Positions 1 to 7,797 of a stretch of DNA of 64,000 bases are shown in pieces. A program made the position numbers and the translations under genes. Each line of letters opens with the position of its first letter. Position 1 is the first letter of the stretch. The notes under the pieces were generated by a model. The model worked only from the letters and a program-made list of their open reading frames with translations. It searched no databases and had not been told where the DNA came from. The DNA comes from Kibdelosporangium sp. MJ126-NF4 (lineage in GTDB: Bacteria; Actinomycetota; Actinomycetes; Mycobacteriales; Pseudonocardiaceae): positions 124,001 to 188,000 of the forward strand of contig NZ_CDME01000008.1 in the NCBI RefSeq assembly GCF_000826545.1. Direction: 5' to 3'.

Positions 1-1122
1 CGACATCTGCTGCGCTTCCTCTCCCGTGTGCAGCTGATCCAGCTCGACTCGGTGAACGTCGCGGTCAGGGCGCACTACATGCCGCTGTTCAGCAGGCTGG
101 GCGCGTACCCGATGGAGCTGCTCGACGACGCGGCCTGGTCCCACTCGGCCCGCAAGCCCCGGCTGCTGGTGGAGAAGTGGGCGCACGAGGCCAGCCTGAT
201 CCCCGTCGAGGACTGGCCACTGCTGCACCTGGGCAAACGTCCGGGCTGGTGGCGGCACTACGAGCAGATCGCCAACCGCTCGCCCGGCCTGGTCCAGGAG
301 ATCCTCTCGGCGGTGAAGGAACTCGGCCCGATCGGCGCGGGCACGCTGGAACGCGAGATTCTCGGCGACGGGGCCAAGCGCCAGAAGGGCACATGGTGGG
401 ACCGTTCGGACGTCAAACACATCTGTGAGTACCTGTTCGGCCTCGGTGAGCTCACGACCGGCACGCGGCGAAGCTTCGAGCGCCTCTACGACCTGACCGA
501 GCGAGTCGTGCCGCCGGAGGTCCTCAACCGCCAGGTCCCACCGGACGAGGCAGCCCGCGATCTGGTCGAACGCTCGGCACGAGCCCTCGGCGTCGCGACC
601 GAGCCGGAACTGCGTGACTACTACCGTCTCGCCCCGGACGCCAACCGCAGGGTGGTCGCGTCCCTCATCGAGGACGGTGTGCTGGTACCGGTGCAGGTCG
701 AAGGCTGGAGCCGCAAGGCGTATCGGCACATCGACGCGAAGACACCGCGCCAGGTCAGGGGAAGGGCGTTACTGTGCCCGTTCGACCCGCTGATCTGGGA
801 ACGGGACAGGACGGAACGGATCTTCGGCTTCCGCTACCGCATCGAGATCTACGTCCCGGAACCGAAACGGGAGTACGGCTACTACGTCTTCCCGTTCCTG
901 CTCGACGGCGAACTGGTCGCCCGTGTCGACCTGAAGGCCGACCGCGCGGCCGGGCTGCTGCGCGCACAGGGCGCGTTCGCCGAGTCCGGAGTGGACAAGG
1001 TACGAGTACTTCCCGAGCTGGCGGCGGAGCTACGCCTGATGGCCGAATGGCTCGGGCTGTCCGGTGTGGCCGTCGGCAAGCGTGGCGACCTTGCCGCGCC
1101 ACTGGCCAAACTGGTGCGATGA
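1..1122 (+). CDS. YcaQ-like winged-helix DNA glycosylase family protein (5' end outside window)
   Basis: The reading frame is open from the first base, so the true start lies upstream; at least 373 residues are present. The opening stretch, with the QLDSVNV motif followed by RAHYMPLFSRLG, is characteristic of the winged helix / crosslink-repair DNA glycosylase YcaQ family (DUF1006, HTH_42). The later blocks LLCPFDPLIWERDR and YGYYVFPFLLDGELVARVDLKADR also match that family. E. coli YcaQ unhooks interstrand crosslinks; a similar DNA-repair role here is inferred from family only. The gene ends just before a tandem repeat and converges on the DUF4097 gene. Family assignment is firm, substrate unknown. 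Confidence 0.8.
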   Translation, partial: RHLLRFLSRVQLIQLDSVNVAVRAHYMPLFSRLGAYPMELLDDAAWSHSARKPRLLVEKWAHEASLIPVEDWPLLHLGKRPGWWRHYEQIANRSPGLVQEILSAVKELGPIGAGTLEREILGDGAKRQKGTWWDRSDVKHICEYLFGLGELTTGTRRSFERLYDLTERVVPPEVLNRQVPPDEAARDLVERSARALGVATEPELRDYYRLAPDANRRVVASLIEDGVLVPVQVEGWSRKAYRHIDAKTPRQVRGRALLCPFDPLIWERDRTERIFGFRYRIEIYVPEPKREYGYYVFPFLLDGELVARVDLKADRAAGLLRAQGAFAESGVDKVRVLPELAAELRLMAEWLGLSGVAVGKRGDLAAPLAKLVR

Positions 1123-1180
1123 GAGGTTGGGCTTTCCGTGGCGGAGCAACGGAAAGCCCTCTCCCCCTCGTGCTGACGCG

Positions 1181-1262
1181 CAACCAAGGTGGCCTTTGGT
1201 GCGCTGGCTGCAACCAAGGTGGCCTTTGGTGCATTGGCTGCAACCAAGGTGGCCTTTGGTGC
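1181..1262. repeat. 30 bp-period intergenic tandem repeat, three copies (locus 1)
   Basis: Three near-identical units start at 1181, 1211 and 1241. Each carries the core ACCAAGGTGGCCTTTGGT followed by an 8 bp link (gctggctg or attggctg). The core is an imperfect inverted repeat that can fold as a 7 bp stem with one G-U pair and a TGGC loop. It sits between convergent genes. The same unit with the same 30 bp period recurs at 37778-37859 and 44278-44329. Confidence 0.85.
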
Positions 1263-1288
1263 ATTCCGCGCGACACCCGGTTACAGCA

Positions 1289-2152
1289 TCAGCCGTCGAA
1301 AGCAGCGCTCACCACGGCGGAACCGGAACGAGTCCGGCCACGAACCCGAAGCGCCACATCCCCGTCGGAAGGCGGGGAATCCCGCAGCGAAAGCTCACTG
1401 CGAGCCTGACCGCTGTCGGAAACCAGATCCACCTCGGCCCGAGTCCCCTGCCGAACACCCACCCGAATCTCCCCAGACCCGGTTTTCAGCTCGATCTTCC
1501 CGGTGGCGGCATCGGCAACAGTCAGATCCCCGGTCCCGGTGCGAGCGGTGACATCAGTGGCCACAGCCCCGAGCCACACATCCCCGGACCCGGTGATCAA
1601 CGCAGCGGAAGTCCCGCCGACAGAAGAAACCTCCACATCCCCACTCCCGGTCCGGGCCTGCAACCCGCCCAGCATCGGCCCCAACCGAACCGCGCCCGTA
1701 CCGGTGACGACAGTGGCGGCGCCATCCGCGCGGTCCACCTTCACCTCACCGGACCCGGTCCGAACCGACAACCGCCCGGCGGCACCGGTAACCAGCACAT
1801 CACCGGAACCACTGCGCACATCCACGTTCGAACCAGAAGGCGCGCGAACGGTGACCCCCAATGGCACGTTGCGCATCCAGTCCGGTGTGCGCACCACAAC
1901 CCGGCTGTCACTCTGCTCGATGCGTGTCTGGTCGATCGCGCTCTCACCAGAAGTGCCAGACGAGAACAGGTTCATCAACTGCGCCAGACCCTCGGCCCAC
2001 GGCGGCGCGGCGTCCGGCCGGTGCCGTAGGCGCACAGTCACCCCGGGCTCGTCAGTCAGCAGCAGATCCACCGCCCCCGCGGTGATGACCACCTCGATGT
2101 CCTGCGGCCCGTCGACGTCGAAGGTCTGCTCGCGCACTCGCTCGTCGCTCAT
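1289..2152 (-). CDS. DUF4097 family beta-strand repeat protein
   Basis: A 287-residue protein made of short repeated beta strands of the pattern RTGSGEVKVDRADG / RTGSGDVEVSSVGG, which is the hallmark of DUF4097 (putative adhesin, beta-helical). There is no signal peptide or membrane segment, so it is probably cytoplasmic. The start at 2152 is chosen because GGAGGGA lies 2-8 bases upstream of ATG and because the ATG overlaps the stop of the upstream ribbon-helix-helix gene (ATGA), implying translational coupling. Function of DUF4097 proteins is unknown; pairing with a DNA-binding protein suggests they act together. Confidence 0.85.
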   Translation of the reverse strand: MSDERVREQTFDVDGPQDIEVVITAGAVDLLLTDEPGVTVRLRHRPDAAPPWAEGLAQLMNLFSSGTSGESAIDQTRIEQSDSRVVVRTPDWMRNVPLGVTVRAPSGSNVDVRSGSGDVLVTGAAGRLSVRTGSGEVKVDRADGAATVVTGTGAVRLGPMLGGLQARTGSGDVEVSSVGGTSAALITGSGDVWLGAVATDVTARTGTGDLTVADAATGKIELKTGSGEIRVGVRQGTRAEVDLVSDSGQARSELSLRDSPPSDGDVALRVRGRTRSGSAVVSAAFDG

Positions 2153-2679
2153 TCTCCCTCCGTCCAGCCGTGCACCCGGGACGATCCGGTGCCGCCGTCG
2201 TCGTCCTTGCCGGGCTGGTGATGGTGGTGCCCGGACCACTTGCGGCGCAGCGCGCCCTGCACGGCCTGCGACACGAACGTGTTGAGGGACACCCCCTGCG
2301 AGGCAGCGGCCTGCTCGGCCTGGCTCTTGATCTGCTCGAACATCCGCAACGTCATCCGGCTGATGTTCTCCGCGCTGTTCTCACCGCCCGGCGGTGGGGG
2401 CGGCGGTGTCTGCTCGTGCTCGGGTTCGGACTTCGTCCTGGTCGGTGTCACGACCACCTGGACGTCCTTGCCCGCCAGTTTCACCTCGACCACGTGGTCG
2501 TCCAGTGCCGCGGTGATCTCGGCGGCGGCGTCGGACAGCGCGTTCATGAACGCGAGGCGCAGCGCGGGCTCCAGTGCGGCGGACAACACGCCCGCCGCCC
2601 GCCGGGTCTGCTCGTCCCCAGCCGAGGCGGTGGTGGCGAGGTCCTCCCGCAGTGAGTCGATGTACGGCGTGAGATCCAT
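2149..2679 (-). CDS. HicB/Arc-like ribbon-helix-helix DNA-binding protein
   Basis: A 176-residue protein. Residues about 105-145 (SRMTLRMFEQIKSQAEQAAA then VSLNTFVSQAVQGALRR) form a ribbon-helix-helix domain of the HicB/Arc type. The N-terminal part looks like a separate alpha/beta domain, joined by a proline run; the C terminus carries a histidine cluster and acidic tail. It is the first gene of a two-gene operon with the DUF4097 gene (4 bp overlap). There is no Shine-Dalgarno sequence; CATAGT lies 6 nt before ATG, so translation is probably leaderless. Four TGACGTCA-like boxes overlap and precede the start, suggesting autoregulation. No HicA toxin gene is adjacent. Confidence 0.75.
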   Translation of the reverse strand: MDLTPYIDSLREDLATTASAGDEQTRRAAGVLSAALEPALRLAFMNALSDAAAEITAALDDHVVEVKLAGKDVQVVVTPTRTKSEPEHEQTPPPPPPGGENSAENISRMTLRMFEQIKSQAEQAAASQGVSLNTFVSQAVQGALRRKWSGHHHHQPGKDDDGGTGSSRVHGWTEGE

Positions 2680-2730
2680 GACGTCACTATGACATCATTT
2701 GTGACGTCATGACAAGCGGCGGTGACGTCA
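2679..2730. promoter_or_regulatory. Array of four TGACGTCA-type operator boxes
   Basis: TGACGTCA palindromes occur at 2679-2686, 2702-2709 and 2723-2730, with the one-mismatch copy TGACATCA at 2690-2697. Start-to-start spacings are 11, 12 and 21 bp, about one and two helical turns. The first box overlaps the start codon of the ribbon-helix-helix gene and the array covers its presumed -10 (CATAGT, 2686-2691 on the minus strand). This is the expected geometry for cooperative binding by a ribbon-helix-helix dimer. The divergent thyX promoter lies about 50 bp further on. Confidence 0.7.
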
Positions 2731-2776
2731 CCGATGGTGTCACGCGTCGGTCGCGGGCAGGCTGAAATGGGCCGGT

Positions 2777-2782
2777 TAGGCT
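2777..2782 (+). promoter_or_regulatory. -10 box of a leaderless thyX promoter
   Basis: TAGGCT, 7 nt before the thyX ATG; no Shine-Dalgarno sequence. Fits an RNA start at or next to the start codon. Confidence 0.55.
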
Positions 2783-2789
2783 CAGTGCC

Positions 2790-3542
2790 ATGACCGAGAC
2801 CGTCCATCCCAAGGTCCAGTTGATCGCCAAGACGGAGTTCTTCCCCCCGGCGGACGTGCCTTGGTCGACCGACAGCGACGGCGGCCAGGCGCTCGCCGAG
2901 TTCGCGGGTCGTGCCTGCTACCAGTCGTGGAAGAAGCCCAACCCGGCCACCGCGACCAACGCCGGCTACCTGCGGCACATCCTGGAGGTCGGGCACCTCT
3001 CGGTGCTGGAGCACGGCTCGGTGAGCTTCTACATCACCGGCATCTCCCGGTCGCTGACCCACGAGCTGATCCGGCACAGGCACTTCTCGTACTCCCAGCT
3101 GTCCCAGCGGTACGTGCCGGAGCGTGACGCCGCCGTGGTCGAGCCGGACGTGATCGCCGAGGATCCCGAGCTGCACGCCAAGTTCGTCGCGGCCGCCGAC
3201 GCCGCGGTCGAGGCGTACACCGAGCTGCTGGCCGGGCTGGAGAAGAAGTTCGCGGACGAGCCGAGCGCCACCCTGCGCCGCAAACAGGCCCGCCAGGCAG
3301 CGCGTGCCGTGCTGCCGAACGCCACCGAGACCCGGATCGTCGTGACCGGCAACTACCGCGCCTGGCGGCACTTCGTCGCCATGCGGGCCAGTGAGGCCGC
3401 CGACGTCGAGATCCGCGCGTTGGCCGTGGAATGTCTGCGCCAGCTGCAGAAGGCCGCCGACAACGTGTTCAGCGACTTCGCCATCTCGGCACTGCCCGAC
3501 GGCACCGAGGTCGCCAGCAGCCCGTTGGTCACCGAAGGATGA
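2790..3542 (+). CDS. thyX: FAD-dependent thymidylate synthase ThyX
   Basis: A 250-residue enzyme that makes dTMP from dUMP using methylenetetrahydrofolate as carbon donor and FAD/NADPH as reductant. The ThyX signature RHRxxSxxQxSxR is seen as [14 protein letters not shown] at about residues 94-107, and the length is typical of the family. The start is supported by a -10-like TAGGCT 7 nt upstream. It overlaps the following ACT gene by 4 bp. In mycobacteria thyX stands directly before dapA-rnj; here four genes lie between them. Confidence 0.95.
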   Translation: MTETVHPKVQLIAKTEFFPPADVPWSTDSDGGQALAEFAGRACYQSWKKPNPATATNAGYLRHILEVGHLSVLEHGSVSFYITGISRSLTHELIRHRHFSYSQLSQRYVPERDAAVVEPDVIAEDPELHAKFVAAADAAVEAYTELLAGLEKKFADEPSATLRRKQARQAARAVLPNATETRIVVTGNYRAWRHFVAMRASEAADVEIRALAVECLRQLQKAADNVFSDFAISALPDGTEVASSPLVTEG

Positions 3543-3922
3543 GGCGCCTGACGATCGACGTTCCGGCAGGCGACTACGCGATCGCCAAGCTGCCGTCGGG
3601 TACCTCGTTGCCAGCACTGCCCACATCGGACGGCCTCGTCTCGATCACGAGCACGCCCGACGAGATCTCGATGGTCGCGCTCGCGAGCGTGATGCCAGCC
3701 GAAGCCAAAGTGGACGAGGGTTGGCGGCTGCTGACCGTGCGCGGCCCGCTGGAGTTCACCCTCACCGGCATCATGGCGTCGTTGGCCGGATCCCTGGCGG
3801 CGGCCGGTGTCCCGTTGTACGCGTTGTCCACGTACAACACCGACCACATCCTCGTGAAGGCGGCCGATTTGGACAGGGCTGTGTCCGCACTGCGTGAAGC
3901 GGGCCACGAAGTGCACCCTTAG
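3539..3922 (+). CDS. ACT domain-containing protein (CASTOR/ACT_7-like)
   Basis: A 127-residue protein starting at the ATG that overlaps the thyX stop (ATGA), so translation is coupled to thyX. The C-terminal half ([22 protein letters not shown] and [29 protein letters not shown]) is an ACT fold of the aspartokinase-like CASTOR/ACT_7 type, which binds amino acids. There is no catalytic domain. A ligand-sensing role is the family expectation; the ligand is unknown. Confidence 0.8.
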   Translation: MRRLTIDVPAGDYAIAKLPSGTSLPALPTSDGLVSITSTPDEISMVALASVMPAEAKVDEGWRLLTVRGPLEFTLTGIMASLAGSLAAAGVPLYALSTYNTDHILVKAADLDRAVSALREAGHEVHP

Positions 3923-3960
3923 CTGCCCATTGGGGAGCCTGTTTCCCCGCCGTGCGGCCG

Positions 3961-3966
3961 TAGCGT
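3961..3966 (+). promoter_or_regulatory. -10 box of a leaderless kinase promoter
   Basis: TAGCGT, 7 nt before the GTG start at 3974; no Shine-Dalgarno sequence. Confidence 0.5.
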
Positions 3967-3973
3967 CTCCGGC

Positions 3974-5521
3974 GTGCAACGAGGTGACCATCTGGGGGCC
4001 GGTCGCTACCGCGTCCTCGACGAGCTCGGGCGCGGCGGTATGGGCGTCGTATGGCTGGCTGAGGATCTGACTATCGGCCGCCGTGTGGCGGTCAAGGAAC
4101 TGCATCTGCCGCAGGGCATCGCGCCCCAGGAACGGCAGGTGTTCGAGGAACGTGTGCTGCGCGAGGCACGGACCGCCGGGCGCCTGAGCGACCCCGGGAT
4201 CGTCACGGTGCACGACGTCGTGCGCGAGCACGGCTCGACGTTCATCGTGATGGAGCTGATCGAGGCGCCGAACCTCGCCGAGGTCGTCGAACAGCACGGC
4301 CCGATGCCGGTCGAGCAGGTGCTCACGATCGCCGAGCAGGTGCTGTCCGCGCTCGAGACGGCGCACGCGGCCGGGATCGTGCACCGGGATGTCAAGCCCA
4401 GCAACGTGATGGTCGCGCCGAACGGCCGGGTGAAGCTGACCGACTTCGGCATCGCCCAGTCCATCGGCGACTCGAAGCTCACCCAGAGCGGCACCCTGAT
4501 CGGCTCGCCGACCTACATCTCGCCGGAACGGCTGCTCGGGCAGGACGCGTCGCCCGCGTCGGATCTCTGGGCGCTGGGTGCCACGCTGTTCTACGCCGCC
4601 GAGGGATTCGGCGCGTACGACCGGCCGAGCACCCCGGCCTCGATCCAGGCGATCATGAACGAGCGCGCGGTGGTGCGCAGGGCACACGGCCCGTTGGCTG
4701 ATCTGATCATGGGACTGCTCGACCCGGATCCGTTGACCCGGCTGACCGGCGGCCAGGTCAGGTACCTGATCGACCAGGTGCGCCAACGCACATCCGCCGC
4801 GCCACAGCTGGTCGTGCCGCAACATGCCGGGGCACAGCTTGCCGGATCACACCGTGAGACCACGAAACAGTTGCCGCGCAAGAGCCGAGGGCTCGTGGTC
4901 GCCGTCGCGGTCATCGCCCTGCTCTCGGTCGTCGGCGGCATACTGCTGTTCACCGGTGTGATCGGTCCGTCCAAGAACACCGCGTCCGGGTCCTCTTCCG
5001 GCACATCCGAAGAGCAGAAGCCCGCGGAACCCGGGACATCGGAGGCCAAGGACGAGCCCGCGGACCAGACCACGTCGAAGACCAAGGAAACAGCGGTGGA
5101 CGCGCCCGCGCAGTCGCGGCCGAAGGCCTTCCAGAAGACCAGGACCTACGGGCACGACGGCGAGATCACCAACGCCACCGTGGTCGAGTACGGCGAGAAA
5201 GGCTCGTGCTACAACGGTCTCGACCTCAACGAGCCGCTGCTGGACTGCGCCGACGCGCACGACACCGAGATCTTCGGGCAGATCCAGTTGAACTACGACT
5301 CCGGCGACTACCCCGGGCAGGACAAGCTGCTCAAGGAGTCCGAGGACGGTTGCGTCGGCGCGTTCGGCGAGCTGAAGGCCGACAACAAGGACACCACGTT
5401 CAAGTTCTGGACGCTCGTGCCGACCAAGACCGCGTGGGAGGACAGCCGCCGCCGCAAGGCGTTGTGCGTGGTTGCCAAAGCCGACGGTGGCAAACTGACC
5501 GGCACTGTCGCCGGTAAGTAA
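3974..5521 (+). CDS. Membrane Ser/Thr protein kinase (PASTA-less, PknB/D-like)
   Basis: A 515-residue kinase. The N-terminal domain (about 1-270) has the glycine loop GRGGMGVV, the VAVKEL lysine, catalytic HRDVKPSN, DFG, and the APE-like SPERL. A single membrane helix follows at about residues 305-330 (LVVAVAVIALLSVVGGILLF), then a Ser/Lys/Glu-rich linker and an extracytoplasmic domain with several cysteines (CYNGLDLNEPLLDC, GCVGAF, LCVV) resembling the septum-formation family ligand domain. Kinase inside, sensor outside is the expected topology. The GTG start is supported by TAGCGT 7 nt upstream. It is paralogous along its length to the next gene. Confidence 0.9.
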   Translation: MQRGDHLGAGRYRVLDELGRGGMGVVWLAEDLTIGRRVAVKELHLPQGIAPQERQVFEERVLREARTAGRLSDPGIVTVHDVVREHGSTFIVMELIEAPNLAEVVEQHGPMPVEQVLTIAEQVLSALETAHAAGIVHRDVKPSNVMVAPNGRVKLTDFGIAQSIGDSKLTQSGTLIGSPTYISPERLLGQDASPASDLWALGATLFYAAEGFGAYDRPSTPASIQAIMNERAVVRRAHGPLADLIMGLLDPDPLTRLTGGQVRYLIDQVRQRTSAAPQLVVPQHAGAQLAGSHRETTKQLPRKSRGLVVAVAVIALLSVVGGILLFTGVIGPSKNTASGSSSGTSEEQKPAEPGTSEAKDEPADQTTSKTKETAVDAPAQSRPKAFQKTRTYGHDGEITNATVVEYGEKGSCYNGLDLNEPLLDCADAHDTEIFGQIQLNYDSGDYPGQDKLLKESEDGCVGAFGELKADNKDTTFKFWTLVPTKTAWEDSRRRKALCVVAKADGGKLTGTVAGK

Positions 5522-5581
5522 CCGGGTTTTGCCCCTTCGTGCAACCTTGGGGAACTTGTCTGGCCGCGTCGGCGGGGGAGT

Positions 5582-5587
5582 TAGAGT
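5582..5587 (+). promoter_or_regulatory. -10 box of a leaderless promoter for the second kinase
   Basis: TAGAGT, 6 nt before the GTG start at 5594; no Shine-Dalgarno sequence. Confidence 0.5.
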
Positions 5588-5593
5588 GCCCGC

Positions 5594-7072
5594 GTGTCTC
5601 AGGAGCCAGTGACCGAGTACTACGGCCAGCAGCGCGTCGTCAACGGGCGCTACCACCTCGTCCGCGAGATCGGCCGCGGCGGGATGGGCGTGGTCTGGCT
5701 GGCCGAGGACCGCACGATCGGCCGCAAGGTGGCGATCAAGGAACTGCACCTGCCCGACGGCATCGACCCGCAGGAACGGCACATCTTCGAGGAACGGGTG
5801 CTGCGCGAGGCACGGACCGCGGGCAGGCTCAACGATCCCGCGATCGTCACGGTGTACGACGTCGTGCAGGAGCAGGGCAACACGTTCATCGTGATGGAGC
5901 TGATCGACGCGCCCACGCTGACCGACATCGTGCGTCAGCGCGGCGCGTTGAGCGAGGCGCACACCGCGCAGATCGCCGTGCAGCTGGTGTCCGCGTTGGA
6001 GACCGCGCACCGCGCCGGGATCGTGCACCGGGATGTCAAGCCCAGCAACGTGATGATCGACTCCAACGGCCGGGTGAAGCTGACCGACTTCGGCATCGCG
6101 CAGTCCACCGACGACCCGCGGCTGACCACCAGCGGCACGCTGATCGGCTCGCCGACGTACATGTCGCCGGAGCGCCTGCACGGCCAGGAAGCCGTGCCCG
6201 CGTCGGACCTCTGGTCGTTGGGCGCCACGCTGTTCTTCGCGGTCGAGGGCTACGGCGCGTACGACCGGCAGACCACGGCCGCCTCGATCCAGGCGATCAT
6301 GAACGAGGTCGCGTTCCTGACCCGCTGCCGGGGCCCGCTGGCCTCGTTGATCATGGGCCTGCTGAACTCGAACCCGGACGGCAGGCCGACCGCGCCGCAG
6401 GTCCGCGCGCTGCTCGGGCAGGCGACCCAGGTGGCGATGAACACCGGCCCGACCGCGCAGGTCCTGCCGCAGCTGCCCGGCTCGACCATGCCGACCGGGC
6501 AGGCCAAAAGCCGCCGACCGCAGGTGATCGCGCTGGCCGTGGTGCTGGCCGTGGTGATGCTGACCGCGGGCTGGTTCGGCCGCGGCCTGTTCGCCACGAC
6601 CGCGGCCGCCGGTGACAACGGCAAGCTCCAGCCGACGTTGACCTACGGCAACGGCGGCAACATCCCGGTGCTCGAGCTGTACTTCAACGCCGGTCAGTCG
6701 TGCCTGGCCACACCGCCTGCGGACAAAGTGCAGTACGACGAGATCCTCGACTGCCAGAAGAAGGAGCACGGCGCCGAGGTCTTCGCGGAGTACAAGACCG
6801 GGATGAGGCTCGCTGACAAGGACAAGGGCACGCCCGCCGCCACATACCCGGCGGACGGTGCCCTGGCCAAGTTCGCGGAAAGCTCGTGCGCGATGTACTA
6901 CGCCTCCAACGCGGTGGTCAAAGGCGACAAGCCGATGAACGTGATGGCACTTGTCCCCTCACAGCAGGCGTGGGAGTCGGCCAAGTCGCCACAGCGCGCG
7001 ATCTACTGCGTGGCGTGGCCGCAGGACAACACCACCATGACTGGTTCGATCGTCCCGGAGGAGAATTCTTGA
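5594..7072 (+). CDS. Membrane Ser/Thr protein kinase, tandem paralog
   Basis: A 492-residue kinase with GRGGMGVV, VAIKEL, HRDVKPSN, DFG and SPERL in the same spacing as its upstream neighbour; long stretches of the two kinase domains are identical, so this is a tandem duplication. The membrane helix is at about residues 308-330 (VIALAVVLAVVMLTAGWFGRG). The outer domain again carries paired cysteines (QSCLATP, ILDCQKKEHGAEVF, SSCAMYY, IYCVAW) but is much less conserved between the two than the kinase part, so they probably sense different signals. The linker is shorter and lacks the Ser/Glu-rich spacer of the first copy. Confidence 0.9.
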   Translation: MSQEPVTEYYGQQRVVNGRYHLVREIGRGGMGVVWLAEDRTIGRKVAIKELHLPDGIDPQERHIFEERVLREARTAGRLNDPAIVTVYDVVQEQGNTFIVMELIDAPTLTDIVRQRGALSEAHTAQIAVQLVSALETAHRAGIVHRDVKPSNVMIDSNGRVKLTDFGIAQSTDDPRLTTSGTLIGSPTYMSPERLHGQEAVPASDLWSLGATLFFAVEGYGAYDRQTTAASIQAIMNEVAFLTRCRGPLASLIMGLLNSNPDGRPTAPQVRALLGQATQVAMNTGPTAQVLPQLPGSTMPTGQAKSRRPQVIALAVVLAVVMLTAGWFGRGLFATTAAAGDNGKLQPTLTYGNGGNIPVLELYFNAGQSCLATPPADKVQYDEILDCQKKEHGAEVFAEYKTGMRLADKDKGTPAATYPADGALAKFAESSCAMYYASNAVVKGDKPMNVMALVPSQQAWESAKSPQRAIYCVAWPQDNTTMTGSIVPEENS

Positions 7073-7073
7073 G

Positions 7074-7079
7074 TACGGT
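7074..7079 (+). promoter_or_regulatory. -10 box of a leaderless promoter for the TIGR03085 gene
   Basis: TACGGT, directly after the upstream kinase stop codon and 6 nt before ATG 7086. Confidence 0.5.
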
Positions 7080-7085
7080 GGCGAC

Positions 7086-7712
7086 ATGGGTCTCGCCAGC
7101 GACGAACGTGAACGCCTGAGCATCCTGTTCGAGGAGGTCGGGCCGGACGCGCCGACCTTGTGCGAAGGCTGGCAGACCAAGGACCTGGCCGCGCACCTGG
7201 TGCTGCGCGATCGCCGTCCGGACGCGGCAGGCGGGATCCTGCTGAGCGCGTTGGCCGCGCGTGCCCAGCGCGTGCAGGACGAGTTCGCCGCGAAACCGTG
7301 GGACGAGCTGGTCGAGCTTGTGCGGACCGGTCCGCCCCGCTGGTCGCCGTTCGCCATCAAGCCGCTCAACGAGCTGGTCAACGGCGCCGAGTACTTCATC
7401 CACCACGAGGACGTCCGCCGGGCGGTCCCCGGCTGGGAGCCGCGGCCCCTCGGCCAGTCCGACCAGGACCAGCTGTGGCGCACGCTCAGGATCATGGCCC
7501 GTCGCGGATACCAACGCAGCGTGGTCGGCGTGCTGCTGCGACAGCCGGACGGCGAGACCATCGTGGGCAAGCGCGGCCCGAGCGCTGTCACTGTTTCGGG
7601 TGAACCGGGGGAGCTGTTGCTGCACGCGTTCGGCCGGGACGAGGCGCGGGTCGAGTTCTCCGGCGACGAGGTCGCTGTGGCGGAGATCAAGGGCACCGAA
7701 CGAAGCTTTTAA
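7086..7712 (+). CDS. TIGR03085 family metal-binding protein
   Basis: A 208-residue protein with the signature LFEEVGPDAPTLCEGWQTKDLAAHLVLRDRRPDAAGG (written here only in part: PTLCEGW, DLAAHLVLRDRRPDAA). This is the TIGR03085 subgroup of the DinB / mycothiol-dependent maleylpyruvate isomerase-like four-helix-bundle superfamily. The metal ligands probably include H54 of AAHL and the histidines of EYFIHHEDVRRA. Substrate is unknown; relatives often use mycothiol, which is plausible in an actinobacterium. It follows the second kinase by 13 nt but has its own apparent promoter. Confidence 0.85.
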   Translation: MGLASDERERLSILFEEVGPDAPTLCEGWQTKDLAAHLVLRDRRPDAAGGILLSALAARAQRVQDEFAAKPWDELVELVRTGPPRWSPFAIKPLNELVNGAEYFIHHEDVRRAVPGWEPRPLGQSDQDQLWRTLRIMARRGYQRSVVGVLLRQPDGETIVGKRGPSAVTVSGEPGELLLHAFGRDEARVEFSGDEVAVAEIKGTERSF

Positions 7713-7784
7713 AGCAGGAAGCGCCACCCGCCGTCGAATTTCCGCCAATGGGACTCTGCGACGTATCCCCGCAGGTGGAGGGGG

Positions 7785-7790
7785 TACCTT
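7785..7790 (+). promoter_or_regulatory. -10 box of the dapA promoter
   Basis: TACCTT, 7 nt before the dapA ATG. A purine run GGTGGAGGGGGT overlaps just upstream, too far for an ordinary Shine-Dalgarno sequence. Confidence 0.5.
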
Positions 7791-7797
7791 CAGCGTC

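Noticed and set aside
1181..1262. CRISPR-like array
   Set aside because: The period is 30 bp with only an 8 bp link between cores, the links are not diverse spacers, copy number is two or three, and no cas gene is present.
2149..2679. HicAB toxin-antitoxin pair
   Set aside because: The partner gene is a 287-residue DUF4097 protein, not a HicA-type small toxin.
4847..6769. 640-codon frame antisense to the two kinases
   Set aside because: Its repeats mirror the two paralogous kinases on the other strand; no family match is seen.
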